This document shows, piece by piece, positions 52,015 to 62,914 of a DNA stretch of 64,000 nt (positions are counted from its first letter, which is position 1; every line of letters begins with the position of its first letter). The DNA is from Pyrenophora tritici-repentis (lineage: Eukaryota; Ascomycota; Dothideomycetes; Pleosporales; Pleosporaceae), in assembly GCF_003171515.1 (NCBI RefSeq), contig NC_089392.1:2790001-2854000 (forward strand), read 5' to 3'. The notes below the pieces were generated by a model, which was not told where the DNA came from, made no database searches, and worked only from the letters and a program-made list of their open reading frames with translations. Both the position numbers and the translations under genes were made by a program.

Positions 52015-52719
52015 ATGTCAGATCGGAATACGATGGATCGAATGGGTGACATCAGCCTTTCTCACATCGAAGAAGACATGATGAGCGGCACTACCGAGTC
52101 AGCTGATCGTTCCTTTGCGGAATCGTCACTTCCCACTCTTCCTAACGAGGCATTTACGACAAGCTCGGGCCATGCTCATCCTTGTGCGGAAAGCACACAC
52201 TCCGATGGATTCGGTAGTACCCAGCTTACCCCCACATCGTCGCTCAGTTCCCCCGTACAAGGCCGTGCCTTCCCAACCGTCATCCCAATCCCACGGCACC
52301 CACCCCTCTGCCTCCCTACGAGCTCCGACCCCACCCTCCCATTAAAATCCAGTCCACCCAGGAGTTCCCAGCTTGTACCAGCCATATCATTGTCTTCTTC
52401 TTCTTCTTCTTCTTCTTCTTCTTCTTCTTCACGCTCATCTAAGCCGTCTTCTCAGCGCACCCGGAACCGTCATACCCGCCATGTCTCGCCGCTTCAACCT
52501 CTTCTGGGCAACCCAAACTACGATGCAGTTGGCTACTACGAGGCCGCAGCTTTGTGCCGCGAGCGCGGGATCCCAAGTGGCGGTAACGTGAAAGAGGTGA
52601 GGAATGCGCTTGTTCAGGATGATACAAATGTCAAGTTGGGATTGGCGAGGGCGAAGGCGCCGTCGCATCCAAGGAAGGGCCATAAGACTGTGGTGCCAGG
52701 CAACGGGGAGGGGCATTGA
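52015..52719 (+). CDS. Ser-rich protein with a C-terminal SAP-like motif
   Basis: ATG 52015 gives 234 aa. The N-terminal two thirds are Ser/Thr/Pro-rich and disordered, including a run of 13 Ser encoded by a TTC/TCT microsatellite (about 52392-52430). A basic stretch with RTRNRHTRH follows. A helix-extended loop-helix like the SAP DNA-binding motif comes next (Y-x-A-A-A-L-C-R-E-R-G-I-P-S-G-G-N-V-K-E-V-R-N-A-L). The tail is basic. DNA binding is inferred from the SAP resemblance only. Confidence 0.6.
   Translation: MSDRNTMDRMGDISLSHIEEDMMSGTTESADRSFAESSLPTLPNEAFTTSSGHAHPCAESTHSDGFGSTQLTPTSSLSSPVQGRAFPTVIPIPRHPPLCLPTSSDPTLPLKSSPPRSSQLVPAISLSSSSSSSSSSSSSRSSKPSSQRTRNRHTRHVSPLQPLLGNPNYDAVGYYEAAALCRERGIPSGGNVKEVRNALVQDDTNVKLGLARAKAPSHPRKGHKTVVPGNGEGH
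52392..52430 (+). repeat. (TTC)n microsatellite inside the SAP-like gene
   Basis: About 13 uninterrupted TTC units coding for a serine tract; repeat number should vary between strains. Confidence 0.9.
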
Positions 52720-53234
52720 GGGGGTGAGGTGGGATCAGGAGATGAGCAAAGAGAATTGTACTGCGTTTGCGCCTGTTTTTGAACATGGCAGCCATGCCGA
52801 TGGATTGTAGGCGTGATCAACGATGAGGTTCGAGGTACCACAGCTTTGCGGGCGAAATAGCAGAGAAGGCGTGGCAATTGAATGGAATTGCCATATATAC
52901 ACATATCAACAAATTCCAAAAATATACATTAAACTTTCAGATCTTGTTGCGATGCCCGTCATGCATGTACCACAGCATTTTGAGCCGACCGGGATGCAAG
53001 AGGGAATGGCGACTGCCATAGTTGCAACCGCTTAGGATATCAAGCCAGATCCTGGAAAGTGATCAGTTGCATTTGCAATACTGGAGATGGCACAACAAGA
53101 GAACCAGGATGCAAGAGGGTGGGTACAATGTGAATACAACCCAGTAGAGGGTGTTGAGAATTGACATGAGAGGATGTAGATTGAAGGGATCGGTAGCTAC
53201 TTCGACCAACTTCCCAACATTGGCATTGGACAAT

Positions 53235-55569
53235 TTACATGAAATTCCACATCATCACCGCTACACCAACCAGTATCTGAAACCACCCCACACCAACTCC
53301 ATGAGATCTCCCAGCATTATTGCCCGCCAAAGGTCCACTATAACTACCGTTCACTGGACGTGGAGTTCCTAGTCCTACGCCTGCTTCGAGCACAAGGCTG
53401 TCAATACCGCCGTCTACTTCTTTTAACGGAGCAACGAGTGCCATCTGACTCCAGCTGAACAGTGTGTTGCGCCCTCCAAATACGAATACTTCAAAGCGGC
53501 CTGCAAACTTTTCATCAATCCAGACACGACTGCCGTTCAGTATGTCTGTCTCAATACGCAACATGGCAGGGAGAGTGACGGATACAGGCTCATGCGAGGA
53601 TGTAGATTGGTTCGTCCAGATACGACCTGGATGTCCGGGGTCGTGTCCATCATCTGAGGATACAGAACGCAAAGGGTATGGGAATCCGTCCGCGGTGGTG
53701 AAGATGAGTGTAGTGATGTCGCCGCTGGTGTTGGTGGAGAGCTTACTGAGAGAGAGCGAGGTGTCTGGCCCAGAAAGATTGAATGATGACGATACACTCA
53801 TGGCCAGTGTATACGGCGGTCCATAAGAGCCCATTTCCAAGATTTGTTTCGAGTTGCCAGAGGATCCCCGTTTCCACGACACGAGTGGCGAGGTTTGCGA
53901 CGGATTCTGCGCATTCGGTATCCGGCGATCGAGATTTTGTCCAGGGGCTTTGGGTGCCTGAGATGTCCGCGCATTAGCCGCTGATTGAATTACATGCGTT
54001 TTCCATGCATACCAAAAGTGCGGTACTATCCGATAGCTCTCCTTCGACGATCTTTTCGCCCCGAGCTCCAGCCCAGGCACGTGCGGCCATGACAGGTATA
54101 CCTTCGCGCATCGCATAGTAAGCTTCAAGCTGCGTCGTGGCATCTGCACCGTTATCGTTCCAAGCTGCCAAGATAGCACCCTTGTTGCCGATAGCGTTGG
54201 GCTGTAGCTGCTCCGTGGTGTTGATGGGATTGTAAACCGAGGGTTCCCATTGCCAGCTTGGTACGTTCGCAAAGTTCACTGTCCGTGTAACATTGTAGAA
54301 CTGCGGGTATCGAGCTGGTAGGATAGGCATATGATCATTTTTGAGACTCATGTATGCCCACCAATCCTCTGAATTGATTAGATCATAGCCATCATTCTGA
54401 AGCTCCACAGGATCCGATTGACCATACTGCCAATGCTGTACGATGACTTCCCTCGAGATGGTGAGGTTTTCAGAAGGTTCATGTGTACCCCATATACGCA
54501 CTCGCTTCTGCGACGTTGTGTTGACGAAGTCTGCCATCTCGTTCACAAAGTGGATGTAATCATCTGCCAGAGTAGAATCATATTCGTCTGCGCCAATGTG
54601 CACTTCTTTTGTCTGAAACCAGGGAAGGAACTCTGACCAGATGGCTTTTACTGTGGGGATCGCGTCCGGATGGCTGAGGTTCAACAAGTCTTTTTTTGCA
54701 AGCGCAAGTTCTGGTTTCCATTTCGTAATCGCCAAAGCGTGGCCTGGTGCTTCAATCTCTGGAACGATTGTGACACCTCTTTGTGCGCAATGCCGCTGAA
54801 AATCTTCGAAATCGACGCGCGATAGTGTTTCGTTTGGACGTTGAACCAGGCCTCGAAGCTCGGTATTCTTTTCCGGGTACAACGAGAAATGAGAGAATAC
54901 ATCCTGCCACGTCTCATTGTGACCACGATTAAGCGGATAGTTGTCGCTAGAGTGGTAATGAAACTCTGACATCTTGAAGAATGACGCGTAGGAGCAAAGC
55001 TCTTTGAGGAAATCCTTGCTGTACCATTTGCGGCCTGCGTCTAGCATGAAACCACGTGTAGCATAGGCAGGCGCATCTACCGTCCGACCGTGTGCCAGAG
55101 ATCCATTCCCAATCAACAACTGTTGCAGCAAAGTTCGTGTGCCCCAAAACATGCCTCGCGCACCGGTTCCGCCTATGTAAATGCGGCCATCTGTAACTTC
55201 GATTTCATATCCTTCTTCTGTCGCAACACCATTCTCGTATGCCAACTGGCTTTCATCACCCCGGAAAGACCCAAGATTGATACCGTCCGACTGAAGGCCA
55301 TCGACGCGCTCCAACTTCCAGTTTCCACCTAACAGCAATGAAATGTCGGCGCGAAATGTCTCAGCAAATTCATAAGCTGATGGCGGGATGAGAGTCAGGC
55401 CATTCGCATCTCTTGTATCCGCAAAAGCGCTGTCAATGTATATCTTCGTGGATAACGTGTTGATCGAGATGTCAGCGCCATTGCTGCTGGTGTTCGATGC
55501 TGGCACTGGTGGGAGAGGTTGGAGAGCAACCACGAGCTCAATCAATAATACCAAAACCAAAAACCACAT
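53235..55569 (-). CDS. GH20 beta-N-acetylhexosaminidase, probably GPI-anchored
   Basis: Exons 55569-54013 and 53957-53235 (55-bp intron) give 759 aa. The N-terminal signal sequence is MWFLVLVLLIELVVA. A GH20 N-terminal alpha/beta domain spans about 30-160. The catalytic barrel carries P-E-I-E-A-P-G-H (about 270-277) and H-I-G-A-D-E-Y with the Asp-Glu catalytic pair at 328-329. Many Asn-x-Ser/Thr sites are present. After the barrel comes a further beta-rich region of about 230 residues. The end is a hydrophobic C-terminus (W-F-Q-I-L-V-G-V-A-V-M-M) after a Gly/Ser/Asn stretch, as in GPI-signal proteins. It cleaves terminal GlcNAc/GalNAc, for example from chitin oligomers. Secretion or wall anchoring is inferred. 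Confidence 0.9.
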
Positions 55570-56212
55570 GTTGGACACGGGAGGAGGGAAGACATGATGG
55601 CGAGAAACAACCAAGGATGTTTATCGTGATACGACAGCCAAGGCATCCTAGTCGCTGTCAACACTCGCTTCGCCCCGCACCTGCGAGACCGATGTAACCT
55701 TTGCACCGACCAAGTAAGCACGGAATACGATAAGGCACATCGGACCTAGTACAAGAGGAGGGAATTGGAAATGGAGATGGCGGTAGCATGATGCCGATGA
55801 AAGTTGGTTTAAAGATGCTGCTTGCTATGCGTAGCTTGGGGCGGGCATAAACATGTGGAGTTCAACCCCCGGTCCTAACCAATACAGGATAGCGCGGTCA
55901 TCTACTCCGAAGCCCTGGAGTTATCACTACGTCTTCGAAACAAAGACAAGTAACTTAAGATTCTTTTGAGCAGCAACCTTTATTTATCTAGGTATATGGC
56001 ATGATGTGTCGTTGGTATAAGTCGCTGTTTATGTCTACGAGAACATGCATCCCTGAACACCCCTTAGTACGTCTTCAATCCGACATTTCGACACTTGAGC
56101 TGACCACAAGGCCCAGCATACCATGCCTGGGAAAAAATCCAAGACTTCTCTCTCCTCCACCAAGCACTCATCATTCCTCATCCTCATTCCCTCTCCCAAA
56201 CACCTATCACAA
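55570..56212. other. Intergenic, promoter side of the GH20 gene
   Basis: About 640 bp; no gene recognised. Plus-strand frames at 56001-56440 are shadows of the minus-strand gene that follows. Confidence 0.45.
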
Positions 56213-56602
56213 TCACATCCGACTAAGTCTCTCGCCATCCCCCTCTCCGCCTCCATTCCCATACTCATACCTGGCCCGCACATCCGCTTCCAGACCCCTG
56301 ATAAATTCCTCAAACTCCGCCAGGAACTTCTGAAAACGCGTAATTTTCTTCTGCATGAAGAACAACTCAGCAACTCCATCAATCACCTTCTGCATGTCAT
56401 TAAACCCGTTCCTCAGCGGAATAAGCTCATGGTAAGCTGACATATACATCCTATAATAAGAGACATATTGGGTCGTGAGCATGATACAGTGCGTGCGTAA
56501 TATAATCAGGAGATCGGGCGCGGGCGCAGACGACAAGGACGGTGTAGTTCGTGGATGAATGGAAGTCGAGAAGCTTCGCGCAGCAGGGTTGAAACGCGGC
56601 AT
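56213..56602 (-). CDS. Hypothetical 129-aa protein
   Basis: ATG 56602, single exon. An N-terminal Ser/Arg/Pro-rich stretch resembles an organelle presequence. A hydrophobic patch (L-L-I-I-L) follows, then a long amphipathic helix rich in Phe/Glu/Lys, ending in a Gly-rich acidic tail. Not recognised. Support is frame length with helical patterning; it could be spurious. Confidence 0.4.
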   Translation of the reverse strand: MPRFNPAARSFSTSIHPRTTPSLSSAPAPDLLIILRTHCIMLTTQYVSYYRMYMSAYHELIPLRNGFNDMQKVIDGVAELFFMQKKITRFQKFLAEFEEFIRGLEADVRARYEYGNGGGEGDGERLSRM

Positions 56603-57646
56603 AGCTATGGTGTGTTGGAGGTGGAGGCGCTTGGGTTGAGCGGCGAACAGGTTTGGACTCTAACGGTATAGATTTGTGACGGTATTTATAGGTAGAGAGA
56701 TGTGTGTAACGCGATTTGGGGAGTTGCAATCAAATTTCGCCTTATAGTTTGGTGGGTGAGGCGGGAAGTGAGTGTCAATGTGTGCAAACTCGACAGCACG
56801 TTGTTGGCGGTGATAGCCTTATGATGTTCAAGACTATTTGTTTGGGGTGGCGACACTAAATAGGCGAACTTGAGAACCATGAGTGAACGAGGGTCCCACT
56901 CAGAGATTAGCGTATGCGTTCCATGGCTGCAGCTCTCTACGTTTTATGCCCTTCCCGCACTTGACCTCGATACTTGAAATCACCAGACGTTCTTATGTAA
57001 TTGTGTGTAGTTTTGCTGAGCTTTTTGTTACTAAGTACTTTGATGAGACACCAATTTGCACAAAAAAACAGAGCGATTACAGCTACAACTCCACCCTGAT
57101 CCGAGATTGAACACCTCCACCAAACTTGAGACGGCAATTCGAGTGGTGGTAGACCACAAAGTAACTATAATGTTTCATTTGATAACAACCAAAGAACATT
57201 TGGACTCAAGGAATAATTGTATTAGTCCTGCTGTTGGATATATCTTTTGGACTTGTCTGAACAAAGTCACTCATCTTGATTAGGAGGGCCTCTTAGAACC
57301 CCACATTTGCAGGCTGTTATGGCAACTGACTACAACATCGACCAGGTACATTGTCACCACCACATCAACTTTGTTCTCAAACAAGAGACCGAAAACTTAT
57401 GGCAGCGTCAGAGCAACCGATAACTACATTACCAATCGATAGTATGGTTTGAGTTGCCGAGAGAACACAAGCAGATTTATTTTGGAGGAACTTCATGGGG
57501 TTAACATTATCATATTGTGTACATGCTGTATATCACTGCGCAACTGAGAAGCTATATCCTAATCTTCATATCAAATAGCTAGATATCCATACCTCTAAAC
57601 ACCAAAACACCTTACGAGTGGTAGCGACTGACAGCTTCCACTGCAA
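56603..57646. other. AT-rich intergenic, no gene recognised
   Basis: About 1 kb between two minus-strand genes, with short frames only. Confidence 0.5.
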
Positions 57647-60600
57647 TCACCAGAGTGCAGCATCTTTATCGAAGCGTACAAGCTCCTTACCCGCATCTTG
57701 AACGTCTTTCCTCGCCTTCATCCGCATGTAGAAGATTGGGCAATCCTTCGAAGCACAGATGACCTCGCAGTGAACACTTCCCTGACAACGCTGGCATTGC
57801 GTCCAAAGTCGAGAGAAGCGGACCTCCAGCTCGGACACCTTGCTCAGTGTCTTTGTATATAGCTCTCCGATACGAGGTCTGCAGTTTTCACACACGGCGC
57901 CATCCTTTTCGTGTGCGGCGACAAGAGGTTTCTTGCAACCCATGCATGTCGATGTCTTCTTTGCAAATTTCATCAGACCGCCCATGGTGGGTGCGGCAAC
58001 GGTGATGGAGCGTGTGTGGTCGCCAGTAAGGAGCGAGGCCGCCTTCTTTTCGCCTAGAATGGGCTCGAAAATTCTGCCCAATGGTTTGGCGAGTTGATTG
58101 TCGAGATAGTAACGCGTGTCAATGGGCAAGTTGTTCTCGAGAACGTAGAGTGGGTCCTCTGATTTCTCAAAGTTCTTTGCACCGGTGGCGGCCCTAATCA
58201 TAACATATGCGACACGGTCACCTAGAGCAGGGGCAGAACCCGCGTCACGCTTTTTCATGCGTTCTGCCAGTTCCACGTGTGCCTGCTTGTTGGCATAACC
58301 ACCCTTGCCGTCCTTGTCTTCTTGTTTCGTGAGGGCTTTGGTGATGACGAGGTTGGACATGTCGACCTTGTTCTGCAGAAGATCCGCGATGGTTTCTTTG
58401 ACGAACCTGGAAATGTCAGCTTTGATGCAGCTGCTGGGTAGGCTTACTTACGCTTGTGCACCCTCTGGGTCTTGATCGATCAACAACATGCGTAAGGAAG
58501 TTTCGATGACCGTTTGCACCAGACGACAATTGTCACGACGGACTGTCTCAATACCCTTGGTGTCCATCTTGTCCCACTTATGGGGATTTGTCCAGTAGAG
58601 ACCAGCGTATCGCTTCTTGTTGATGAGCAGGTAAGGGAAGTAGACCTTTTCAAACTCCAGCTTAATGGGCTTGAGGAACTTGGACGTCACGTATGTGGCA
58701 GCCTCCTCACCCAATTTCATAGCTTCTTCAAGATTTGAGGTACCGAATTTGACCATGACAGAATCTGTGTCACCATAGATGACCTCCGCGTCATGTGTGT
58801 ACCCGTTGGCAATGTTGTATTTGGCCTCAACCTCAGCCTTGGTCCTTTCGATCATCTGACGACCGAAACTGGTGGTACTACTGGCAATAGCAAGACAGGG
58901 TAGCTTACCATTGGTAGCGCCTGTTAAACCGTAGACGGAGTTTGCAGTAACCTTCAGGGCTAATTGACGACCGTTCAGCACAGCCTTCTTGAAAGGGTCG
59001 GTCTCAGTCGCCAGCTCTCTCTTGGCTTTCTTACGTGCGCTCAGCACTTCTTCCAGAATTTCTGTCAATAGCCCTTTCCTCGTCTTTGCTGTACAGAACA
59101 TGTCCCCGTGTGGTGTAACAATGTAGTCTTCGTCTTTCTTCATCTTCAGCTTCTCCACTGTCTGCTTATCGAGCCAAGTTGTGTAACAAAGGTTGTGAGC
59201 TTGCATGATACTGGGGTACAGGGAGGCGAAATCCAGAGTTGCGACAGGGTCCCTGTAATAACCACGTTTAGGCTCAATGACCGTGGCACCTTCATACTGA
59301 TCATTGCTGTCGCCTTGGTTGGGAAGATCAGGTATGATGAGCTGATGATCGAGGGCTTTTCGGAACAGTTGACTGATGAAGCGGATTTGTTGTCCTCGGG
59401 AAAGAATGTAGTTGAAAGGCACACCTGTAACACGAGCCATTTCTGTATAATTGACCAGACACATCAGTTTGTCGAGCAGTCGCTGAGGTAGGTAAGCATC
59501 CTTCAAACAGTATACAGCCAGACGCCTCCGTGAGTTGCAGTCGCCGTTGAACAACTCTGTGATCATACTGTGATGTACGTCCTCTTTCTGCTCCTTGAGG
59601 AAGTGAGCGCACACTGAGTTGAGCGTATAACTTCGCAGATGATGGTCTCGCTGGATGAGTTGAAGCAGGTCCAGTTGCAGACGACCATTGGTGTTTGTCG
59701 TCTTAGTATCTCGGTTTCCCAACTGTTTGCTCGAAAAGTGCGAACTTTCAACCTTGGACTGCACAGTCTTGAGACGGGTCCAGTAAGGGAATTTCTGTAG
59801 CTTGAGATGCTTCGCCCGGTCGAGCAGATACGGAAAATCGAAGTTGTTGATGTTGTATCCGATGATGACGTCCGGATCGACCTGCTCCACGAAGTCGCGC
59901 CACTTCATCAGCATCTCGCCTTCGCTTTGATATGAAAAGATCTCCGTCGAAACAATGGGGCTGACCGTGTCCAGACAGAACACGTTCCTGACAAATGGCT
60001 TCTGTTCACCGTATCTTGTAACGACATTTGCGATCTGGATGACAGGGTCGACGTTCGCCTCTGGAAAGATACCCTTGCGACCAGCACACTCGATATCGAA
60101 AGAGAGAACGCGGAGGGGTGCGAGCTTTGCCCATTCGCCTTCGGATGAGTGGGCAATGAGATCTTTGTAATGCACTTGTGCCTCGAACTGGCAATTGGAA
60201 TGTCGCTCGCGGGGGTTGATCATCCTGTACTTTGATGCGGGGGCCTCAACCCAACACATTCCGGTGACCGATGTATCGATCATAAAACGCAGCACGTATG
60301 CAATATTATCGAATGTAAGGATTCCGTCCTCTCTGGCAGGCCAAAGCCGTTTGTAGTTGGCGTTGCCCTTTTGTACCATCATCCGCACACGGTTGATCAT
60401 CTTGGGGTCACAGACGGTGATCTTGAGATAGGGGCTCTTCTGATTGCCCTGAAATCGCAGGATGTTCTCTCTCATGCACATCTGCACTGATGCTATGACA
60501 GCCGAGTGTTGGTTGAAGTTCTTTTGACATTCACCCTCGAGGAAGAGCTTGTAACCTTCGCAGTCTTCCTTGTGGAAGTCGATGGGAGCGGCAACGTAGA

Positions 60601-61091
60601 AGTAGTGCTGGAAGCCTGTAACGTGAAGGAGGACGGAATGGCCATTCTGTAATGTCCGAGTTAGCATGAAGTCATCTACATGTATACAGTTTGCGCACCT
60701 CTGTCACACCAAACAGTTTTACTGTGGCCCTTCCGCCATTCAGCACACCCTCTTCGGCGTCTATCTGCTGAAATGTGAGGTTATGTGTCATCTCACTAAA
60801 GTCTTCTGGTATCGCAGGCCGGTGCCATTCCTGGTCCTTCTCTTTGTTGCCCTTCTTCACTGACTCGACATCTTCTGCCATCCTCTCCAGCGTTTCCTCA
60901 AACTGGCTTGGTGCCGGCTGGCTCGAATTGAAAGAGCCATTTGCTGTCTTGATTGGCGCTCTGCTCCTCTCATTGGTATTTTCGAGTTTCAACTTCTTTG
61001 AGGAGCGGGGCGATAGTTGCACGTTGTTGCGCTTGCCAGACGTTTCGGAGAGGGTGCGCTTTGACGGCGCTTTTGAGTCTGTACCCGCCAT
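57647..61091 (-). CDS. POL3: DNA polymerase delta catalytic subunit
   Basis: Exons 61091-60699, 60646-58452 and 58406-57647 (introns 52 and 45 bp) give 1115 aa; yeast Pol3 is 1097. The 3'-5' exonuclease has F-D-I-E-C (D315, E317), Y-N-I-N-N-F-D and Y-C-L-K-D-A. Polymerase motifs follow: D-F-A-S-L-Y-P-S-I (603-611), K-x6-N-S-V-Y-G and Y-G-D-T-D-S (755-760). The C-terminal CysA zinc site has C-x2-C ... C-x2-C. CysB, with C-x2-C ... C ... C, binds an iron-sulfur cluster in this family. The N-terminal exon is basic and disordered with a nuclear signal. It replicates the lagging strand and takes part in repair, with the small subunits. Everything needed for activity is present. Confidence 0.97.
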
Positions 61092-61787
61092 TGTTGTAAT
61101 ATAGCAGCAGAATTAATACTACGCGGTTGTGATATGCCCACGGCGATGGATACAATGTTTGTTGTGTGGAGTAGATGTGGAAAGTGCCTGTGGGACAACG
61201 CGACCGCGTAGAAGGCGCGACGTGCATCCCTGCTAATTGATTCCGCCACGCTAGCTTCGCCTCCCGTCCCATTCCGCATTAGCTCCTACACTCCACCATG
61301 CCCCTCCTCATGTCTCCCTTGGGTCTCCCCATGCTCTCCATTCGCGCTAGAAAAACTGCTCGGCCAGCCGCGATACACGTATACTCATGTTTAGAATTAG
61401 TTTATCGTTACGTAAGTGACGACGCTCATCGCGCTGGCCTCACCTATCTTTCATAGTGAACTCAAAGCATCGTGGACATCAGTGCCTCGTCCACGTAATA
61501 CTCTGTTCGGATGTCGTAGCTTTGGTCCGGCCCACTCCATGATGAAGTTCCGTCGGCCTTGGAACTTTTCCACAACCACATTATCAAGATGTACGCTCGG
61601 CCAGAACAAGGCGCCAAGCCTTCCGAGCAGGGCGGCCGCCAGGTGACGCCGTTATGCCATGTCTATAAAACCTACTAAACTCCTTCACTCTCTGCCAAAC
61701 ACTACTGCTCTATTTCCCACTTAAATTGACCTGACTCTCCAACATACTACCGAAAAAGCTTCGGCAAACAACGACTCTATCCCCACC
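61092..61787. promoter_or_regulatory. Divergent intergenic region between POL3 and the GNAT gene
   Basis: About 700 bp containing both promoters. CTATAAAA at about 61659-61666 is a plausible TATA box about 125 bp upstream of the GNAT start. No gene recognised. Confidence 0.55.
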
Positions 61788-62528
61788 ATGGCTACTGAGA
61801 ACGACCAAGTCATCGTTTCCCCTTTCGAGACTGAGAAAGATGTCGAACAAGGATATCACTGTATCTCTCAAGCATTCGGCGCTCAGGCAAAAGACGGACT
61901 TTGGATGATGACGAACCTTGGATGGGACACCCCAGAGGGAAAAGACATCCACACAAAACGTTTGCTGCAACGATGGCAATCTGTCAAGACGAACAAAGAT
62001 GGAAAACCCAACACCGTTTTCCTCAAAGCAACCCTCCCTGATCCGAATAACCAGGGCGAGAGACGTGTCGTTGGAGTTGCCATCTGGCAGCAATTTTCCT
62101 TTGTCGACGGCTACGGCGATCCATTCGACAGCGATGTCTCCGAGCATCTTGGCCATTTCGGCGAGCAAGATGGGCGTTTCGTACAGCAAATGACTCATTC
62201 GCTATACAAGAGACGCATCGAGTACATGCGTGAAGTCGAAGCGTCCGGTCGCAACCCTCCTGCAATCTTCACTTTGGACCTGTGCACCGTAGACCCGGCA
62301 TACCAACGCCGCGGTATCGCTGGTAAGCTAGTTGAAGCAGGTCTCGCCGAGGCAAAAGCACGAGGCGACCTGGAATGCACTACAGAGGGTAGTGCCATGG
62401 GAAGAGCACTATATAGGAGAATGGGGTTCAAAGACGAAGAGGGTAAGGGTGATATCCAGTTTGAAGTGGATGATGAGTTCAAGACGCGGAATATGCCGCC
62501 CAACGTCTTTCTGAGGACCCGTGCTTGA
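61788..62528 (+). CDS. GNAT-family N-acetyltransferase
   Basis: ATG 61788 (CACCATGG) gives 246 aa, single exon. The C-terminal half has the GNAT acetyl-CoA signature: V-D-P-A-Y-Q-R-R-G-I-A-G-K-L-V (motif A, about residues 167-181), preceded by a beta-strand (I-F-T-L-D-L-C) and followed by a Y-R-R-M-G-F motif (about 209-214). The N-terminal part is the variable substrate-binding region. Fungal proteins of this type are often annotated as acetyltransferases of small molecules; the substrate is unknown. Confidence 0.9.
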   Translation: MATENDQVIVSPFETEKDVEQGYHCISQAFGAQAKDGLWMMTNLGWDTPEGKDIHTKRLLQRWQSVKTNKDGKPNTVFLKATLPDPNNQGERRVVGVAIWQQFSFVDGYGDPFDSDVSEHLGHFGEQDGRFVQQMTHSLYKRRIEYMREVEASGRNPPAIFTLDLCTVDPAYQRRGIAGKLVEAGLAEAKARGDLECTTEGSAMGRALYRRMGFKDEEGKGDIQFEVDDEFKTRNMPPNVFLRTRA

Positions 62529-62914
62529 TGAGGTTTCCATGTATAGCAGATTCGTTGCCCCGTTACCGCGGCTTCGCGCATATAGTATACAATACGACAC
62601 ACGAGTATGACATGTTTTGCTCGCGGGCATCTCCGTCGACCATGGCTCCATAGCTTGTTGCCGCTTGGGGAAGGTGGGATGTCTTGCTGCCGTGAAGTGG
62701 GGGCATTAGGAACGTCGAACAGCTACCCCGCCAAGTATTGGAATGTTATGAGACATGCAGCTACACCCAGCCCCTTTCTGAATTATCTACTTGAAACTTC
62801 GATATAGTTCCCGGGGCGTCTTCACAAACCTCTCCCACCACTCGCTTTCACCCTGAATACCTTCTCCATTCTACACAGAAGAAGTGACGTACCCCGCGTC
62901 CCCAACCACCCACC
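62529..62914. other. Intergenic, no gene recognised
   Basis: About 390 bp between two plus-strand genes; it should hold the promoter of the amidohydrolase gene. Confidence 0.5.

Noticed and set aside
52392..52430. TTC repeat as a structural or satellite element
   Set aside because: A short in-frame microsatellite coding for serine; no larger array.
54012..55614. GH20 gene ending inside the intron, at 53974
   Set aside because: A good 55-bp intron joins in phase 0 to a 240-codon frame with glycosylation sites and a hydrophobic tail.
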